Notes: a model not told the origin generated them from the sequence alone. 35,654 nt of DNA from Prevotella sp. (GCA_031273295.1 JAISSD010000064.1:1-35654); one strand, 5' to 3'. Numbered from the stretch's first letter, positions 15,853 to 25,694 are shown. Numbers and translations are program-made.

Positions 15853-16544
15853 AACTTCCTCATTTTCCGATAGGCTCCACATTCAAATTTTTCTCCTTCT
15901 TCCCGCTTGTCTGCTCTGTTCATGGAACACAGTAGATTTTCTTCCCAATCGTCTGTCAAGTAACTCTGACAAGTTAGACAATACGCCGGTATTGGAATCT
16001 TGTCGATATCTATTTTATTTCCGTCGTTATCGTAGATTCCATCATAAACAGGCGGAACATAATCATCGGGCGCTTCGCACCATGTTCCTTTGCACCATTC
16101 ATATAAGCCACATTTTTCCGGGTCGTTGTCGCAAAACTCTAATCCGGCTAAACCATTAATAACATAATACAGATTTTCAGTCCACATTCTTACCAGATAT
16201 TGATATAAAATCCTTGCCGGCAAGCCTTTTATCATCGTTATATTTAACACATAACGATGGGCGTCGAGCAATTCAATGATCGCATTGGATAGTGCAATTT
16301 GTTGAGATTCGGATAATTTTTCAGCAGGAGGAAACATGATTGACTCTATTTGAAAGAATTTTTCAAAAGAACCTTTTATCATTTCATCGCCTCGTGTTGT
16401 GTAAATCGTCGACACTTTAAATGTTTTTGCAGCTTGCAAGTCTTCAATTAATTGTACTACATATCTTTCCATTGTAGCCGAAAGTCCGTTTAATTGCTCG
16501 GGGGCTGAAACAGCGTCATAAATACAATCTTTTTTCTTTTCCAT
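15849..16544 (-). CDS. Hypothetical Cys-rich protein, possible metal-binding C-terminus
   Basis: A 231-residue protein not assigned to a named family. The first ~130 residues look alpha-helical and soluble (ATMERYVVQLIEDLQAA; LSESQQIALSNAIIELLDAH). The C-terminal ~100 residues carry about eight cysteines in a pattern such as CxxxxxxxC, CGLYEWCKGTWC, CLTCQSY, LLC and ECGAY, suggesting one or two metal sites. The ATG at 16544 is preferred. An in-frame ATG at 16580 would add 12 residues. TACTTTTG on the minus strand (16609-16602) may be its -7 box. It is divergent from the XRE regulator of the defence island and coupled to the 42-residue ORF. Confidence 0.65.
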   Translation of the reverse strand: MEKKKDCIYDAVSAPEQLNGLSATMERYVVQLIEDLQAAKTFKVSTIYTTRGDEMIKGSFEKFFQIESIMFPPAEKLSESQQIALSNAIIELLDAHRYVLNITMIKGLPARILYQYLVRMWTENLYYVINGLAGLEFCDNDPEKCGLYEWCKGTWCEAPDDYVPPVYDGIYDNDGNKIDIDKIPIPAYCLTCQSYLTDDWEENLLCSMNRADKREEGEKFECGAYRKMRKL

Positions 16545-16601
16545 ATTCCAATATACTAATATCTGTTCAATAAATATCATTGTTCAGCGCCAATGAATGT
16601 G

Positions 16602-16609
16602 CAAAAGTA
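16602..16609 (-). promoter_or_regulatory. -7 box for the Cys-rich gene
   Basis: TACTTTTG on the minus strand fits the TAnnTTTG consensus. No clear -33 box is seen upstream. Confidence 0.45.
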
Positions 16610-16677
16610 GTGAATAAATAATAAAAAGAAGAAAAAATATTTCGGTCAAAGAGTTATTTTTATAGCGTATTTTTCAC

Positions 16678-16685
16678 TATATTTG
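16678..16685 (+). promoter_or_regulatory. -7 box of the defence operon
   Basis: TATATTTG fits the Bacteroidota -7 consensus. Transcription should begin near 16692, so the ATG at 16717 is a better start for the regulator than the ATGs at 16699 and 16702. The -33 region has no TTTG, so control by the encoded regulator is possible. Confidence 0.5.
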
Positions 16686-16716
16686 TAGAATAAATGTAGT
16701 GATGATTATTATTAAT

Positions 16717-16926
16717 ATGGAACTGAATAGAATAAAAGAAGTCCTTGATGAAAGAGGTATCAAGCAGACGTGGTTGGCAGAGAAACTCGGCAAAAGTTTC
16801 AGTACGATGAATGCGTATTCCTGCAACAGGAAACAGCCGACTTTGGAAATGCTGAACAGGATTGCAGATATATTGCAAGTGAGCGTGAAAGAATTGATAG
16901 TAGACGATAAAACAACAAGAAAATGA
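16717..16926 (+). CDS. XRE-family HTH regulator (controller-like)
   Basis: A 69-residue Cro/C1-type helix-turn-helix protein: MELNRIKEVLDERGIKQTWL, AEKLGKSFSTMNAYSCNRKQ (recognition helix region), PTLEMLNRIADILQVSVKEL. It consists only of the HTH domain. The stop overlaps the methyltransferase start as ATGA (16923-16926). This arrangement resembles the C-proteins of restriction-modification systems, which time methyltransferase and nuclease expression. That role here is inferred from position. It may bind around 16640-16700 and could also affect the divergent Cys-rich gene. Confidence 0.85.
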   Translation: MELNRIKEVLDERGIKQTWLAEKLGKSFSTMNAYSCNRKQPTLEMLNRIADILQVSVKELIVDDKTTRK

Positions 16927-19900
16927 GTGATAATTTATTAGATAAAATTATTGAAGACTTTAATATTAATGATTTAAGATCATTTTTAGGTGGTAAATTA
17001 TCCGGCTTTCGTGGAGAAATAATGGATTATTCCGATTTTTTGAATGTAAATCAACGCCAATATTCCAGGGTATGCAAAATAGGCGAAACAACATTAAAAG
17101 GCAATGAACATATTATTGCCATTGTTGCAGAAACTGCCGATTCATTAACCGAACGCAGTGGCAAGAAAATGCAATACGAAATTGCCAAAACGATTTTAAA
17201 AACGGAAATAGCCGATTTGGCTTTCTTTGTTTTTTATGATGCTGATGGCAATTTCAGATTCAGTATTATCCATATTCAAAGAGAAAAAGACAAGACCCAT
17301 TATTCTTCTTTCAAACGATATACCTATTATGTTTCCAAAGATCAAACCAATAAAACGTTCCGGGAACAAATAGGAAATTCGAATTTTGATTCTGTTGATG
17401 GAATAATCAAGGCTTTCAGTGTCGAGAAACTAAATAAGGAGTTTTATGATGAATTGTCAAACTGGTATTTTTGGGCAAAAAGTAAAGTGAAATTTCCCGA
17501 TGATGTGGAAAAAAATGAAGAAATACGAAATGCTATCAACGTAATCAGACTGATAACTCGTTTAATTTTTGTTTGGTTCTTGAAGCAAAAAAAACTTATA
17601 CCGAACGAATTATTTGATTGTGAGGAAATTAAGACTATCATTAATTTTTCGGATAAAACAGAAAGTACCTATTATAAAGCCATACTCCAAAACTTGTTTT
17701 TTGCAACCTTAAACACAGAAATGACAGAAAATAAACGCAAATTTGTCAATAGACAATATGGAGTTCAGGGATTTTACAGATATGAGCGTTTCTTTTCAAA
17801 TAAAGAGCGTTTCTTGGAATTAACGCGCTGTATTCCATTCTTAAATGGAGGTCTTTTTGAAAATTTAGATAAAAATGTCGGTGAACCGAATGAATTGCGA
17901 GTGGATTGTTTTTCTAATCGTATAGATTTAGAAAACAAATTAGTTGTTCCCGATAATCTTTTTTTCGGAGAAACAGGAAATATTAATTTGAATGAAGCAT
18001 ACGGAGATAGAAATCATACAAACGTGAAAGTAAGAGGAATTATTGATATTCTGAAAAGTTATAATTTCACAGTAGAAGAAAACAATTCTATCGAAGTGGA
18101 AGTAGCCCTTGATCCCGAATTATTAGGTAAAGTTTTTGAGAATCTGCTCGCCAGCTATAATCCGGAAACCCAAACTACTGCCCGTAAACAATCCGGTTCG
18201 TTTTATACACCTCGCGAGATAGTTGATTATATGTGCGACGAGTCATTATTCATCTACCTAAAAGAAGCAACAAAAGGTACGATCTCGGATGAATACTTGA
18301 GAGGGCTTATTGCTTACAATAATGCAGAAATCCAATTAGATGACGCCGACCGCAAATTATTGATTGAGTCTATTGATAAATGCAAAATACTTGACCCGGC
18401 ATGTGGTTCTGGTGCATTTCCAATGGGTATACTTCAAAAACTGGTTTTTATGCTTCAAAAACTTGACCCGAAAAATCAACAATGGAAGATTATACAAGAA
18501 AACAGGGCAAAAGAAGAAAATAAAGAAATGATTGAACGATTGGAAAAAGATAAAGAACTTGTTACCCATATAAGTTCTTTACCAGAATTGAAGGCTCAAG
18601 CATTAAAGGAATTAGAATTAAGGCTCATGCAGATAGAATATGCTTTTACAATGAGTACCAACGAATTGGATTATGCACGTAAACTCTTTTTAATTGAAAA
18701 CTGTATTTATGGAGTTGATATTCAACCCATAGCCATTCAAATTTCGAAACTTCGTTTTTTTATTTCATTACTTGTTGAACAAGAAGTGAATAATAAATCT
18801 TCTAATAGAGGGATTGTTCCTATGCCCAATATGGAAACAAAATTTGTGGCTTCAAATACGTTAATCAAATTGAATCAACCAAAGCAGACTCTAATCAAAC
18901 CTCAGGCATTGTATCCATTGGAAGCTAAATTGCAGGAAGTGCGACATCGTCATTTTTCAGCTCGAACGCCAGATACGAAGAAAAAATACAGACAAAGAGA
19001 TGAAGAACTTAGAAAACAAATTGGCAAGGTATTGGAAGATGCCGGTTTCCCGCCGACTTCTGCAAAACAAATTGCCGGTTGGGATCCTTACAATCAAAAT
19101 ACATTCGCGAATTGGTTTGATTCGAAATGGATGTTTGGCGTTGAAAAGTTTGATATTATTATTGGAAATCCGCCTTGGGGAGCAAAATTAACTAGTTATG
19201 AAAAAGAATTATTCAAAGAAGATTACAAAGAAATTGATTCCTCTACCCCCAATTCATTCGCTTATTTTGTTGGATTGGCATTCAAAAATTACGCTACAGT
19301 GATATCATATGTCCTTCCCGATAGCATTTTGATTAAAGATTTCAAAAAAACGCGCAAACTTATAAAAGATAATTTACGTGAAATTCATTGGTATGAAAAT
19401 TCTGGATTACCTAATGATTTGAAACCATTTGTATATGTTGACCATGATGTTTGTGTGCTAATTATCTCTTCCGAAAACCAAAAAAATCTCAACTATACAT
19501 TACATAGATATAATAGAAATGAAAAGAAAATCATTGAAACAAGTTATGAGAAAAAAAAGGAATCTATCATAAAAAAGGAATTTGAGTACACATTTAATCT
19601 TTTAGTACATGATACAGATTTAGAAATATTGAATCATTTAGAGAAGTTGCAAGAAGTCGGTAATGTTATGCAATGCCATGAAGGTATTCGTACGGGTAAT
19701 AGTAGAGAAGTATTATTTTCTGATATAAATAGAAATCAATATTGCAAACCATTATATTATGGAGGTGGAGCAGGTGATGTTATTAATAATTATTACAGTA
19801 GACGTTTTGGTTGGTTTGTAGATTATCGAACTGACATTATTGACAAATCAAGAGGGCTTTATGCTTCATTACGAAATGAAAATATATTCATTTTCCCCAA

Positions 19901-20513
19901 AATTTATATAACAAGAACTGGAAATCCATTTAAGGCTTTTTACGATGATAATGCATACGCTTCCAATAATTTTTTTTCTCTCCAGCATAAAAATTACTCG
20001 GAGAACACGCCTGAATTTTTAAAGTCAATATTGCCTTTCATTATTTCCAAAGTTGCTCAATATTACATTAGAAAATTTGCGGCACCACGATTGGGAAACA
20101 CATTTGTGGAAACAAAAATTTATCATCTATTAAAATTTAAAATTCCTCATGTTTCCGAAACACAACAAGAACTTATTATCACACTCGTTGATATTATCAT
20201 ATTTCTAAAGAATAATAACAATAAAGAAATATCAACCACAGTATCCAATGAAATTATTGCAAACTATTTTGAAAAGGTTATAGATGCCTGTGTTTATGAA
20301 CTCTATTTTGAAGATGAAATAAAATCATCTAATACAGATGTACTGTCTTTATTACAAGAAGCACTATCTAAGTTAGTTGCATTACCGATTGAAGAGCAAA
20401 TCAGTCAATTATATAGCGAATTGAATGATTATAAAAATGAAATTCGTAACAGAATCATTTTGCAAGAAACTCGTAGTGAAAGTGTATCACAAATCATTAA
20501 ATCTATGCACTGA
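16923..20513 (+). CDS. Large N6-adenine-type DNA methyltransferase (Eco57I/type IIG-like), Hma-type system
   Basis: A 1196-residue protein. The SAM-binding motif I is DPACGSGAF (D491 to F499), preceded by SGSFYTPREIVDYM, the TPR-I/V block typical of type IIG and PglX-like enzymes. The catalytic motif IV is NPPWG (749-753), an NPPW-type adenine-N6 motif. A long insertion (about 520-620) separates the two. The N-terminal ~430 residues are not recognised. I see no confident PD-(D/E)xK nuclease in them, although a divergent one cannot be excluded. The C-terminal ~350 residues probably form the target-recognition part. It is followed, with a one-base TGATG overlap, by an ATPase and then a PLD-helicase, matching the helicase-methylase-ATPase (Hma) defence layout. 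Base composition is much more AT-rich than mnmE. Confidence 0.85.
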   Translation: MSDNLLDKIIEDFNINDLRSFLGGKLSGFRGEIMDYSDFLNVNQRQYSRVCKIGETTLKGNEHIIAIVAETADSLTERSGKKMQYEIAKTILKTEIADLAFFVFYDADGNFRFSIIHIQREKDKTHYSSFKRYTYYVSKDQTNKTFREQIGNSNFDSVDGIIKAFSVEKLNKEFYDELSNWYFWAKSKVKFPDDVEKNEEIRNAINVIRLITRLIFVWFLKQKKLIPNELFDCEEIKTIINFSDKTESTYYKAILQNLFFATLNTEMTENKRKFVNRQYGVQGFYRYERFFSNKERFLELTRCIPFLNGGLFENLDKNVGEPNELRVDCFSNRIDLENKLVVPDNLFFGETGNINLNEAYGDRNHTNVKVRGIIDILKSYNFTVEENNSIEVEVALDPELLGKVFENLLASYNPETQTTARKQSGSFYTPREIVDYMCDESLFIYLKEATKGTISDEYLRGLIAYNNAEIQLDDADRKLLIESIDKCKILDPACGSGAFPMGILQKLVFMLQKLDPKNQQWKIIQENRAKEENKEMIERLEKDKELVTHISSLPELKAQALKELELRLMQIEYAFTMSTNELDYARKLFLIENCIYGVDIQPIAIQISKLRFFISLLVEQEVNNKSSNRGIVPMPNMETKFVASNTLIKLNQPKQTLIKPQALYPLEAKLQEVRHRHFSARTPDTKKKYRQRDEELRKQIGKVLEDAGFPPTSAKQIAGWDPYNQNTFANWFDSKWMFGVEKFDIIIGNPPWGAKLTSYEKELFKEDYKEIDSSTPNSFAYFVGLAFKNYATVISYVLPDSILIKDFKKTRKLIKDNLREIHWYENSGLPNDLKPFVYVDHDVCVLIISSENQKNLNYTLHRYNRNEKKIIETSYEKKKESIIKKEFEYTFNLLVHDTDLEILNHLEKLQEVGNVMQCHEGIRTGNSREVLFSDINRNQYCKPLYYGGGAGDVINNYYSRRFGWFVDYRTDIIDKSRGLYASLRNENIFIFPKIYITRTGNPFKAFYDDNAYASNNFFSLQHKNYSENTPEFLKSILPFIISKVAQYYIRKFAAPRLGNTFVETKIYHLLKFKIPHVSETQQELIITLVDIIIFLKNNNNKEISTTVSNEIIANYFEKVIDACVYELYFEDEIKSSNTDVLSLLQEALSKLVALPIEEQISQLYSELNDYKNEIRNRIILQETRSESVSQIIKSMH

Positions 20514-22123
20514 TGAAAAAAATAGATAAAATAAGAATCAAAAATTTCAAAGCATTTCCTGATTTGCAGGAATTTGAATTGAAAGGGAAGAATTTGCTTG
20601 TATATGGTAACAATGGTTCAGGAAAATCTTCACTCTATTGGGCATTATATACGTTACTACAAAGCAGTGAAAAGACAGAGGAAAGAGTAAATGATTATTT
20701 TGCTGTTTATGATGAAACGAATGAACAAACTTTTCAAAGTTTGCGTAATGTTTTTTCTCAAGAAGCAGAATCTTTTGTTGAAATTGAATTGCAGGGAGAA
20801 CCATCAATTAGAATTTCACAAGGGAATATTGCCAATGTAAAAACCGCAAACGTGAAAGAAGCAAATAAAGCCAGCGACTTTATCAATTACAAACTATTAC
20901 ATAATTTCTATAATTCAACTCATAAAAGCCAATTAAATTTGTGGGAAGTGTTTAAGAGGGATATTTTTCCATATTTCTCTTATTCCGGTGTAACAACTTA
21001 TTCGGAATGTTTGGAAGATATAGAAACGAATATTCAGTACGATGCTAGGACAAGAGGATATTCCGCTTTCTTATCTAAAATAGACTCCTTTAACACAAAA
21101 GTGGAAGAATTGCTTATGCGTGTTTCTATGCAAGCGAATAAAGTTTTGAAGGATAAATTCAACATTACCGATATTATTATTAAGTTGGAATATGATACAA
21201 AACTTGTTTGGAGTGGTTCTTTCAATATTCCTTCGATAAAACTATGTGTCCAAGTGGAGAGCAACGGAATCTTTATCACAAACCACCGTCCACAATCATT
21301 TTTGGATGAATCGGCATTAACCCGTATAGCAATATCTATTCGTTTGGGTGCACTATTTACTCGTCTTGCCTCAAGCGAATGGAAAATATTGGTTTTAGAT
21401 GATATGCTTATCAGCTTGGATATGTCAAATAGGATGACTATTTCAAAGATTATTTTGGATGATGATGATTTAAAAGACTTTCAAAAAATTATACTTACTC
21501 ATGACAAAGGCTTTTTTGATATTCTCAAATCGAAAACAAATACCTCCGAATGGGAATATTTGAAATTTTCAAAGAATGAACATCAGATAGATTCAAAACC
21601 GGAAGTTAAGCTTGATAAAACAGAGTTGGAAAAAGCCAGAGAAGTTTTTGAGGCAAATGAATTTGATGCTTGTGCTAATTATTTGAGAAAAGAGACTGAA
21701 AAAATTCTACGCAAATATTTAAACAAAGATTTAACAGGTATTGAAAGTGAATTTGAATCTTTATCACAGTTAATGAATCAAGCAAAAACTCAAGTAGAAC
21801 ACCAAAGGTTATGGCACTTTCAGAACATTGTTAACAAAGAAGAATTGCCTGTAGAGAAACTATTGGAAGATTTTGAGAATGATGTAAGTTTAGATGCAAA
21901 TATTAAAGGGCGTTTATATGGATTGAAAAGGGAACTTTTAAATTTTGCAGTGACCGAAAATCAGAGAAATAATAATGCCGAAAATATTTTAAAAGAACTT
22001 GAAAGTATAAAATATAGAATATTAAATCCCGGCTCTCATGGAAATTCGATGCCCTTTTATTCACAGGAGTTAAAAGAAGCCATTGAAATTGTAGAGAAAC
22101 TTTATTTGTTATTAAACCCATAA
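20513..22123 (+). CDS. ABC/SMC-like ATPase (RecF/OLD-type head), Hma-type system
   Basis: A 536-residue protein. The N-terminus KIRIKNFKAFPDLQEFELKG followed by Walker A GNNGSGKSS (32-40) is the SMC/RecF/OLD-type nucleotide-binding head. Walker B is ILVLDDML (D296, D297), and an H-loop follows in ILTHDKGFFD. The LDEALTRIAISIRLG-like segment SFLDESALTRIAISIRLGAL near residue 260-285 fits the ABC signature region. The last ~170 residues are charged and helical (EKAREVFEANEFDACANYLRKE) with no visible Toprim nuclease, so it is an ATPase partner rather than an OLD nuclease. It lies between the methyltransferase (1-base overlap) and the helicase (4-base gap). Confidence 0.82.
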   Translation: MKKIDKIRIKNFKAFPDLQEFELKGKNLLVYGNNGSGKSSLYWALYTLLQSSEKTEERVNDYFAVYDETNEQTFQSLRNVFSQEAESFVEIELQGEPSIRISQGNIANVKTANVKEANKASDFINYKLLHNFYNSTHKSQLNLWEVFKRDIFPYFSYSGVTTYSECLEDIETNIQYDARTRGYSAFLSKIDSFNTKVEELLMRVSMQANKVLKDKFNITDIIIKLEYDTKLVWSGSFNIPSIKLCVQVESNGIFITNHRPQSFLDESALTRIAISIRLGALFTRLASSEWKILVLDDMLISLDMSNRMTISKIILDDDDLKDFQKIILTHDKGFFDILKSKTNTSEWEYLKFSKNEHQIDSKPEVKLDKTELEKAREVFEANEFDACANYLRKETEKILRKYLNKDLTGIESEFESLSQLMNQAKTQVEHQRLWHFQNIVNKEELPVEKLLEDFENDVSLDANIKGRLYGLKRELLNFAVTENQRNNNAENILKELESIKYRILNPGSHGNSMPFYSQELKEAIEIVEKLYLLLNP

Positions 22124-22127
22124 TATA

Positions 22128-25100
22128 ATGAGCAACAACTTCATAACAAACACTCAACAAAATACAACCGTAAAAAAGCGATTGGAAAAATTGATACCCG
22201 CCTGTGCCGAGTTGAAATTTTTAGTTGGATTCTTTTATTTTTCCGGTTGGCAGGAAATCTATCATTCCTTGAAAGAGAACAATAAAGCGGTGTTAAAGGT
22301 GTTGGTTGGTTTGCAGGTAGATAGTTATTTATCCGGTATCATCGAATATGGAATTAATGAAGAAAATATTATCCTAAGCCATGAAGAACAATTTGCCCGT
22401 TTTATGCAATCGCTCGGTAAAGCCATTAACAATGCGGACATGGATACCGAAGAATTTTATACTCAATTGGATTTCTTTATTCAAATGTTGCAGGAAAACA
22501 GATTGATTATCAAGAAAACGCAGCAACCCAACCATGCGAAACTGTATCTTTTTCGATTAAACGATGAATCAAAAAACTTGTTCAATTTAGCGGGAGAATT
22601 GATAACGGGAAGCAGCAATCTCACAAAAGCCGGACTACAGGGGCAGGAAGAATTTAATGTCGAAATCCGGGATTATGGTTTTGAAATTGCGGAAAAATAT
22701 TTTGACGCCCTTTGGATTTCAGCTATTCCGATTACCGAAGCGGATAACGGAAAAAACGCAATTATTGATTTTCTTCGTAATAAAAGTATCGGAACGGAAA
22801 TTACGCCCTTTGAAGCTTATACATATGTTCTGAAAACAATCGTTGATATGCAGGAACAAAATAGGTTAGGCAATAGCATTGAGGGTTTATTGGAAGAAAA
22901 CGGTTTTACAAAATATAAATATCAATTAGACGCTGTCAATCAAGCCATAAACATTTTGAACGAATACAACGGTGTAATTATTGCCGATGTTGTAGGACTT
23001 GGTAAATCTGTTATTGCTTCACTCATAGCCTCCCTGATAAACAAACGCGGACTTGTTTTATGCCCTCCAGGGTTGATGGGGAATAAAAAAGACAATACGG
23101 GATGGTGGGAATATGTCAATAAATTCAGATTATATCAATGGGACGTGGACAGTTCCGGTAATTTGGAAGCAGTTGCTGAAAGTTTAAGCAAATTTGATTA
23201 TGGCTATGAAGTTATAATCATTGATGAAGCCCATCGATTCCGTAATCAAGATACGGCGGCTTATGAGGCATTAATGAATATTTGTATTGGGAAAAAAATT
23301 ATTTTATTGACAGCCACTCCATTCAACAACTCACCATCCGATATATTTTCATTACTCAAATTATTTATCATACCCGGAGCATCCGGAATAACGCTTGAAG
23401 ATGATTTGGAAGCCAGATTTAATGGTTATAACAATGAATTTGACAATCTTTCATACATCCTGAAAAATTGGAATTCGCAAAAGTTGGATAATCGAATGAT
23501 TGCAGAAAGAAAATACAAAAAACTTTTTGATAAAAATCTGCCAATTGATTTAACATTGGTAAGGATGCGAACGCAAGAAATAGCAACTGAAATAAAAGAT
23601 ACAATAAGTCCGGTAGTTATTCGTCGCAACCGTATAGATTTAAAAACAGATTACGAATATTCAAAAGAGATTGCTCAATTATCGGACGTTAAAGACCCGG
23701 AGGAACTCTTTTATGAATTAACGCCCGAACAGTCAGAGTTCTACAATCGCGTAATCTCTCATTGTTTTTCAGTCGGCGGAATGTTTACCGGCGCTATTTA
23801 TCAACCCGCACTATATGAGCAAAAAACGAAAGATGAGGAAAAATTGACGGAAGAGGAAAACCGGACATTTATTCAACAACAGAACTTATTCGATTTTATG
23901 AGAAGATTGTTGGTGAAGCGATTTGAAAGTTCATTCGGAGCGTTCGATGAAAGCATTAAACGGTTTATTAAAGTTCATAAAATGGTTCGTTCATTTATTC
24001 AAAATTCAGGCAAATATGTATTGGACAGAAAAATCATAGAGGACATATATGATGAGAAAAGCGACTCCTATACCGATGAAGCAATTATTACTGCTTTGGA
24101 ACAATTTGAGGAAAATGCAAAATACAAAACAAAACCTAAAAACACAATTATTTACAGCATTGATAAATTTTACAATAAAGATTTATTTCTACAAAATATT
24201 GATAACGATATAAATTTGTTTGAAGGAATAAAGGCGGAAATTGACCGGCTACAACTTACTCAAAACGACCCGAAGAGAAATGTTTTAAATGCAAAATTCA
24301 ACGAAATACTGACTGAAAACAAACATCCGAAAAAGAAAATTATTGTTTTTACAGAATATGTAGATACTGTTCTTCATCTAAAAAACTATTTTGAAAAGAA
24401 AAATAATCGCATTCTTTTTTGCGACGGAACATTTAATAAGACTTTTGCAAATACATTAAATTCGGACTTTAATGCCAAAGCAGAAATCGTATCGGATGAT
24501 TATGATATATTGATAACCAGTGACAAATTATCCGAAGGATTCAATTTAAATCGGGCAGGTGCAATTATTAATTATGACATTCCGTGGAATCCAACCCGGG
24601 TTATTCAACGGGTTGGACGTATCAATCGTATGAGCGTAAAGGTTTTTGACGAACTTTTCATCTATAATATTTTCCCGACTGAGAAAGGCGCCAATATAAT
24701 TAAGAGCAGAGAAATTGCCTCACAAAAAATGTTTCTCATTCATAATGCATTGGGAGAAGATGCCAAAATATTTGATTCGGATGAAGAACCCACAGCGAGT
24801 GGTTTATTTTCTAAAATGAATCAGAATCCTGAAAATGAAGAAAATATAAGTGTCGAAACAAAAATAAGGAACACTTACTACGAAATCAAAAACAATCATC
24901 CGGAAGTTATTGAAAAGGTTCAAAACTTTCCAAATCGCACGAAAACAGCAAAACTTCACACAATTGACAATACAGTCATTGTACGCAAAAAAGGATTGGC
25001 ATTGTTTTACATTTTAGACAAACTCAATCAAGACAAACATCAAACCGTTGAGATTACATTAGAAGAATTAATTTCAAATATAGAATGTAAGATAGAGGAA

Positions 25101-25493
25101 CCCAAAGTACCCTTGGACAAATCATTTTGGGAATCGTATGAAATTATTAAAAAATACATACCTAAACATCGCAGTGGAGCCGGAAATATAAAATCATTAG
25201 AACAAAAGGCTATAACTGCATTAAAAGATTTATTGAAAAATCACAAAGAACTGCTTAATCATCAGCAAATTGAATTTGTAAATACATTAATTTACGATAT
25301 TCGAAAATATAAAACGCTTCCGGATTACACGCTTAGACGTTTGTCGCTTTCCGGGAAAAAAGATGAACATGAAACTTTGGTTGAGAATATTAAGGACATT
25401 AACGCAAGGCTTAAAAATAATTATCTTGATAAGATAAGAGAACGTATATCTATGATTAAGGATGATGTTATCATTGCCGTAAGAAATAAGTAA
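22128..25493 (+). CDS. PLD-nuclease/SNF2-type helicase fusion, Hma-type system
   Basis: A 1121-residue protein. An N-terminal phospholipase D-like domain has HAKLYLF (H136, K138) followed by ITGSSNLTKAGL (about 159-170), the single HKD-type motif of PLD nucleases. A superfamily 2 helicase follows: motif I VVGLGKS (288-294), motif II DEAH (366-369), motif III TATPFNN (395 onward), and motifs V-VI TSDKLSEGFNL ... NYDIPWNPTRVIQRVGRINR at about 795-840. The C-terminal ~250 residues are not recognised. PLD-helicase fusions occur in several antiphage systems. With the methylase and ATPase just upstream, the best fit is an Hma system. The HKD domain could be the effector nuclease (inference). Confidence 0.87.
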   Translation: MSNNFITNTQQNTTVKKRLEKLIPACAELKFLVGFFYFSGWQEIYHSLKENNKAVLKVLVGLQVDSYLSGIIEYGINEENIILSHEEQFARFMQSLGKAINNADMDTEEFYTQLDFFIQMLQENRLIIKKTQQPNHAKLYLFRLNDESKNLFNLAGELITGSSNLTKAGLQGQEEFNVEIRDYGFEIAEKYFDALWISAIPITEADNGKNAIIDFLRNKSIGTEITPFEAYTYVLKTIVDMQEQNRLGNSIEGLLEENGFTKYKYQLDAVNQAINILNEYNGVIIADVVGLGKSVIASLIASLINKRGLVLCPPGLMGNKKDNTGWWEYVNKFRLYQWDVDSSGNLEAVAESLSKFDYGYEVIIIDEAHRFRNQDTAAYEALMNICIGKKIILLTATPFNNSPSDIFSLLKLFIIPGASGITLEDDLEARFNGYNNEFDNLSYILKNWNSQKLDNRMIAERKYKKLFDKNLPIDLTLVRMRTQEIATEIKDTISPVVIRRNRIDLKTDYEYSKEIAQLSDVKDPEELFYELTPEQSEFYNRVISHCFSVGGMFTGAIYQPALYEQKTKDEEKLTEEENRTFIQQQNLFDFMRRLLVKRFESSFGAFDESIKRFIKVHKMVRSFIQNSGKYVLDRKIIEDIYDEKSDSYTDEAIITALEQFEENAKYKTKPKNTIIYSIDKFYNKDLFLQNIDNDINLFEGIKAEIDRLQLTQNDPKRNVLNAKFNEILTENKHPKKKIIVFTEYVDTVLHLKNYFEKKNNRILFCDGTFNKTFANTLNSDFNAKAEIVSDDYDILITSDKLSEGFNLNRAGAIINYDIPWNPTRVIQRVGRINRMSVKVFDELFIYNIFPTEKGANIIKSREIASQKMFLIHNALGEDAKIFDSDEEPTASGLFSKMNQNPENEENISVETKIRNTYYEIKNNHPEVIEKVQNFPNRTKTAKLHTIDNTVIVRKKGLALFYILDKLNQDKHQTVEITLEELISNIECKIEEPKVPLDKSFWESYEIIKKYIPKHRSGAGNIKSLEQKAITALKDLLKNHKELLNHQQIEFVNTLIYDIRKYKTLPDYTLRRLSLSGKKDEHETLVENIKDINARLKNNYLDKIRERISMIKDDVIIAVRNK

Positions 25494-25513
25494 GAACAAA
25501 GACAAAATGGAGT

Positions 25514-25693
25514 ATGTGGAAAGACAGTGAAACAAATATAGACCTTTTATATTTTGATTATTTAGTATATGTTACTAAAAAAATAATATTGGACGATAAA
25601 TTAACATCATCAACAATTGGCATTTATGGCGATTGGGGTAGTGGAAAATCCAGTTTGATAGATATGGTAATGAACAATTTAAAACAAAAATAA
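25514..25693 (+). pseudogene. qatA: QatA-like KAP P-loop NTPase, truncated to 59 residues
   Basis: The frame starts MWKDSETNIDLLYFDYLVYV and carries the KAP-type Walker A segment IGIYGDWGSGKSS (residues 35-47). It then stops after MVMNNLKQK. A full QatA has several hundred more residues, including Walker B. Here the stop is followed after a single base by the qatB ATG, so nearly all of the ATPase has been lost while downstream coupling is kept. There is no frameshift within the remaining codons. It may be a decayed gene, or a short peptide may still be made to allow translation into qatB. It begins 20 bases after the helicase stop. Confidence 0.75.
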
Positions 25694-25694
25694 T

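Noticed and set aside
20513-22123. OLD-family nuclease
   Set aside because: The ATPase head is clear, but no Toprim motifs are seen in the C-terminal part.
16923-25493. DISARM or classical type I/III restriction-modification
   Set aside because: There is no DrmA/DrmB pair, the PLD domain is fused to the helicase, and there is no HsdS-like specificity subunit or Res subunit. An ATPase lies between methylase and helicase, which fits the Hma layout better.
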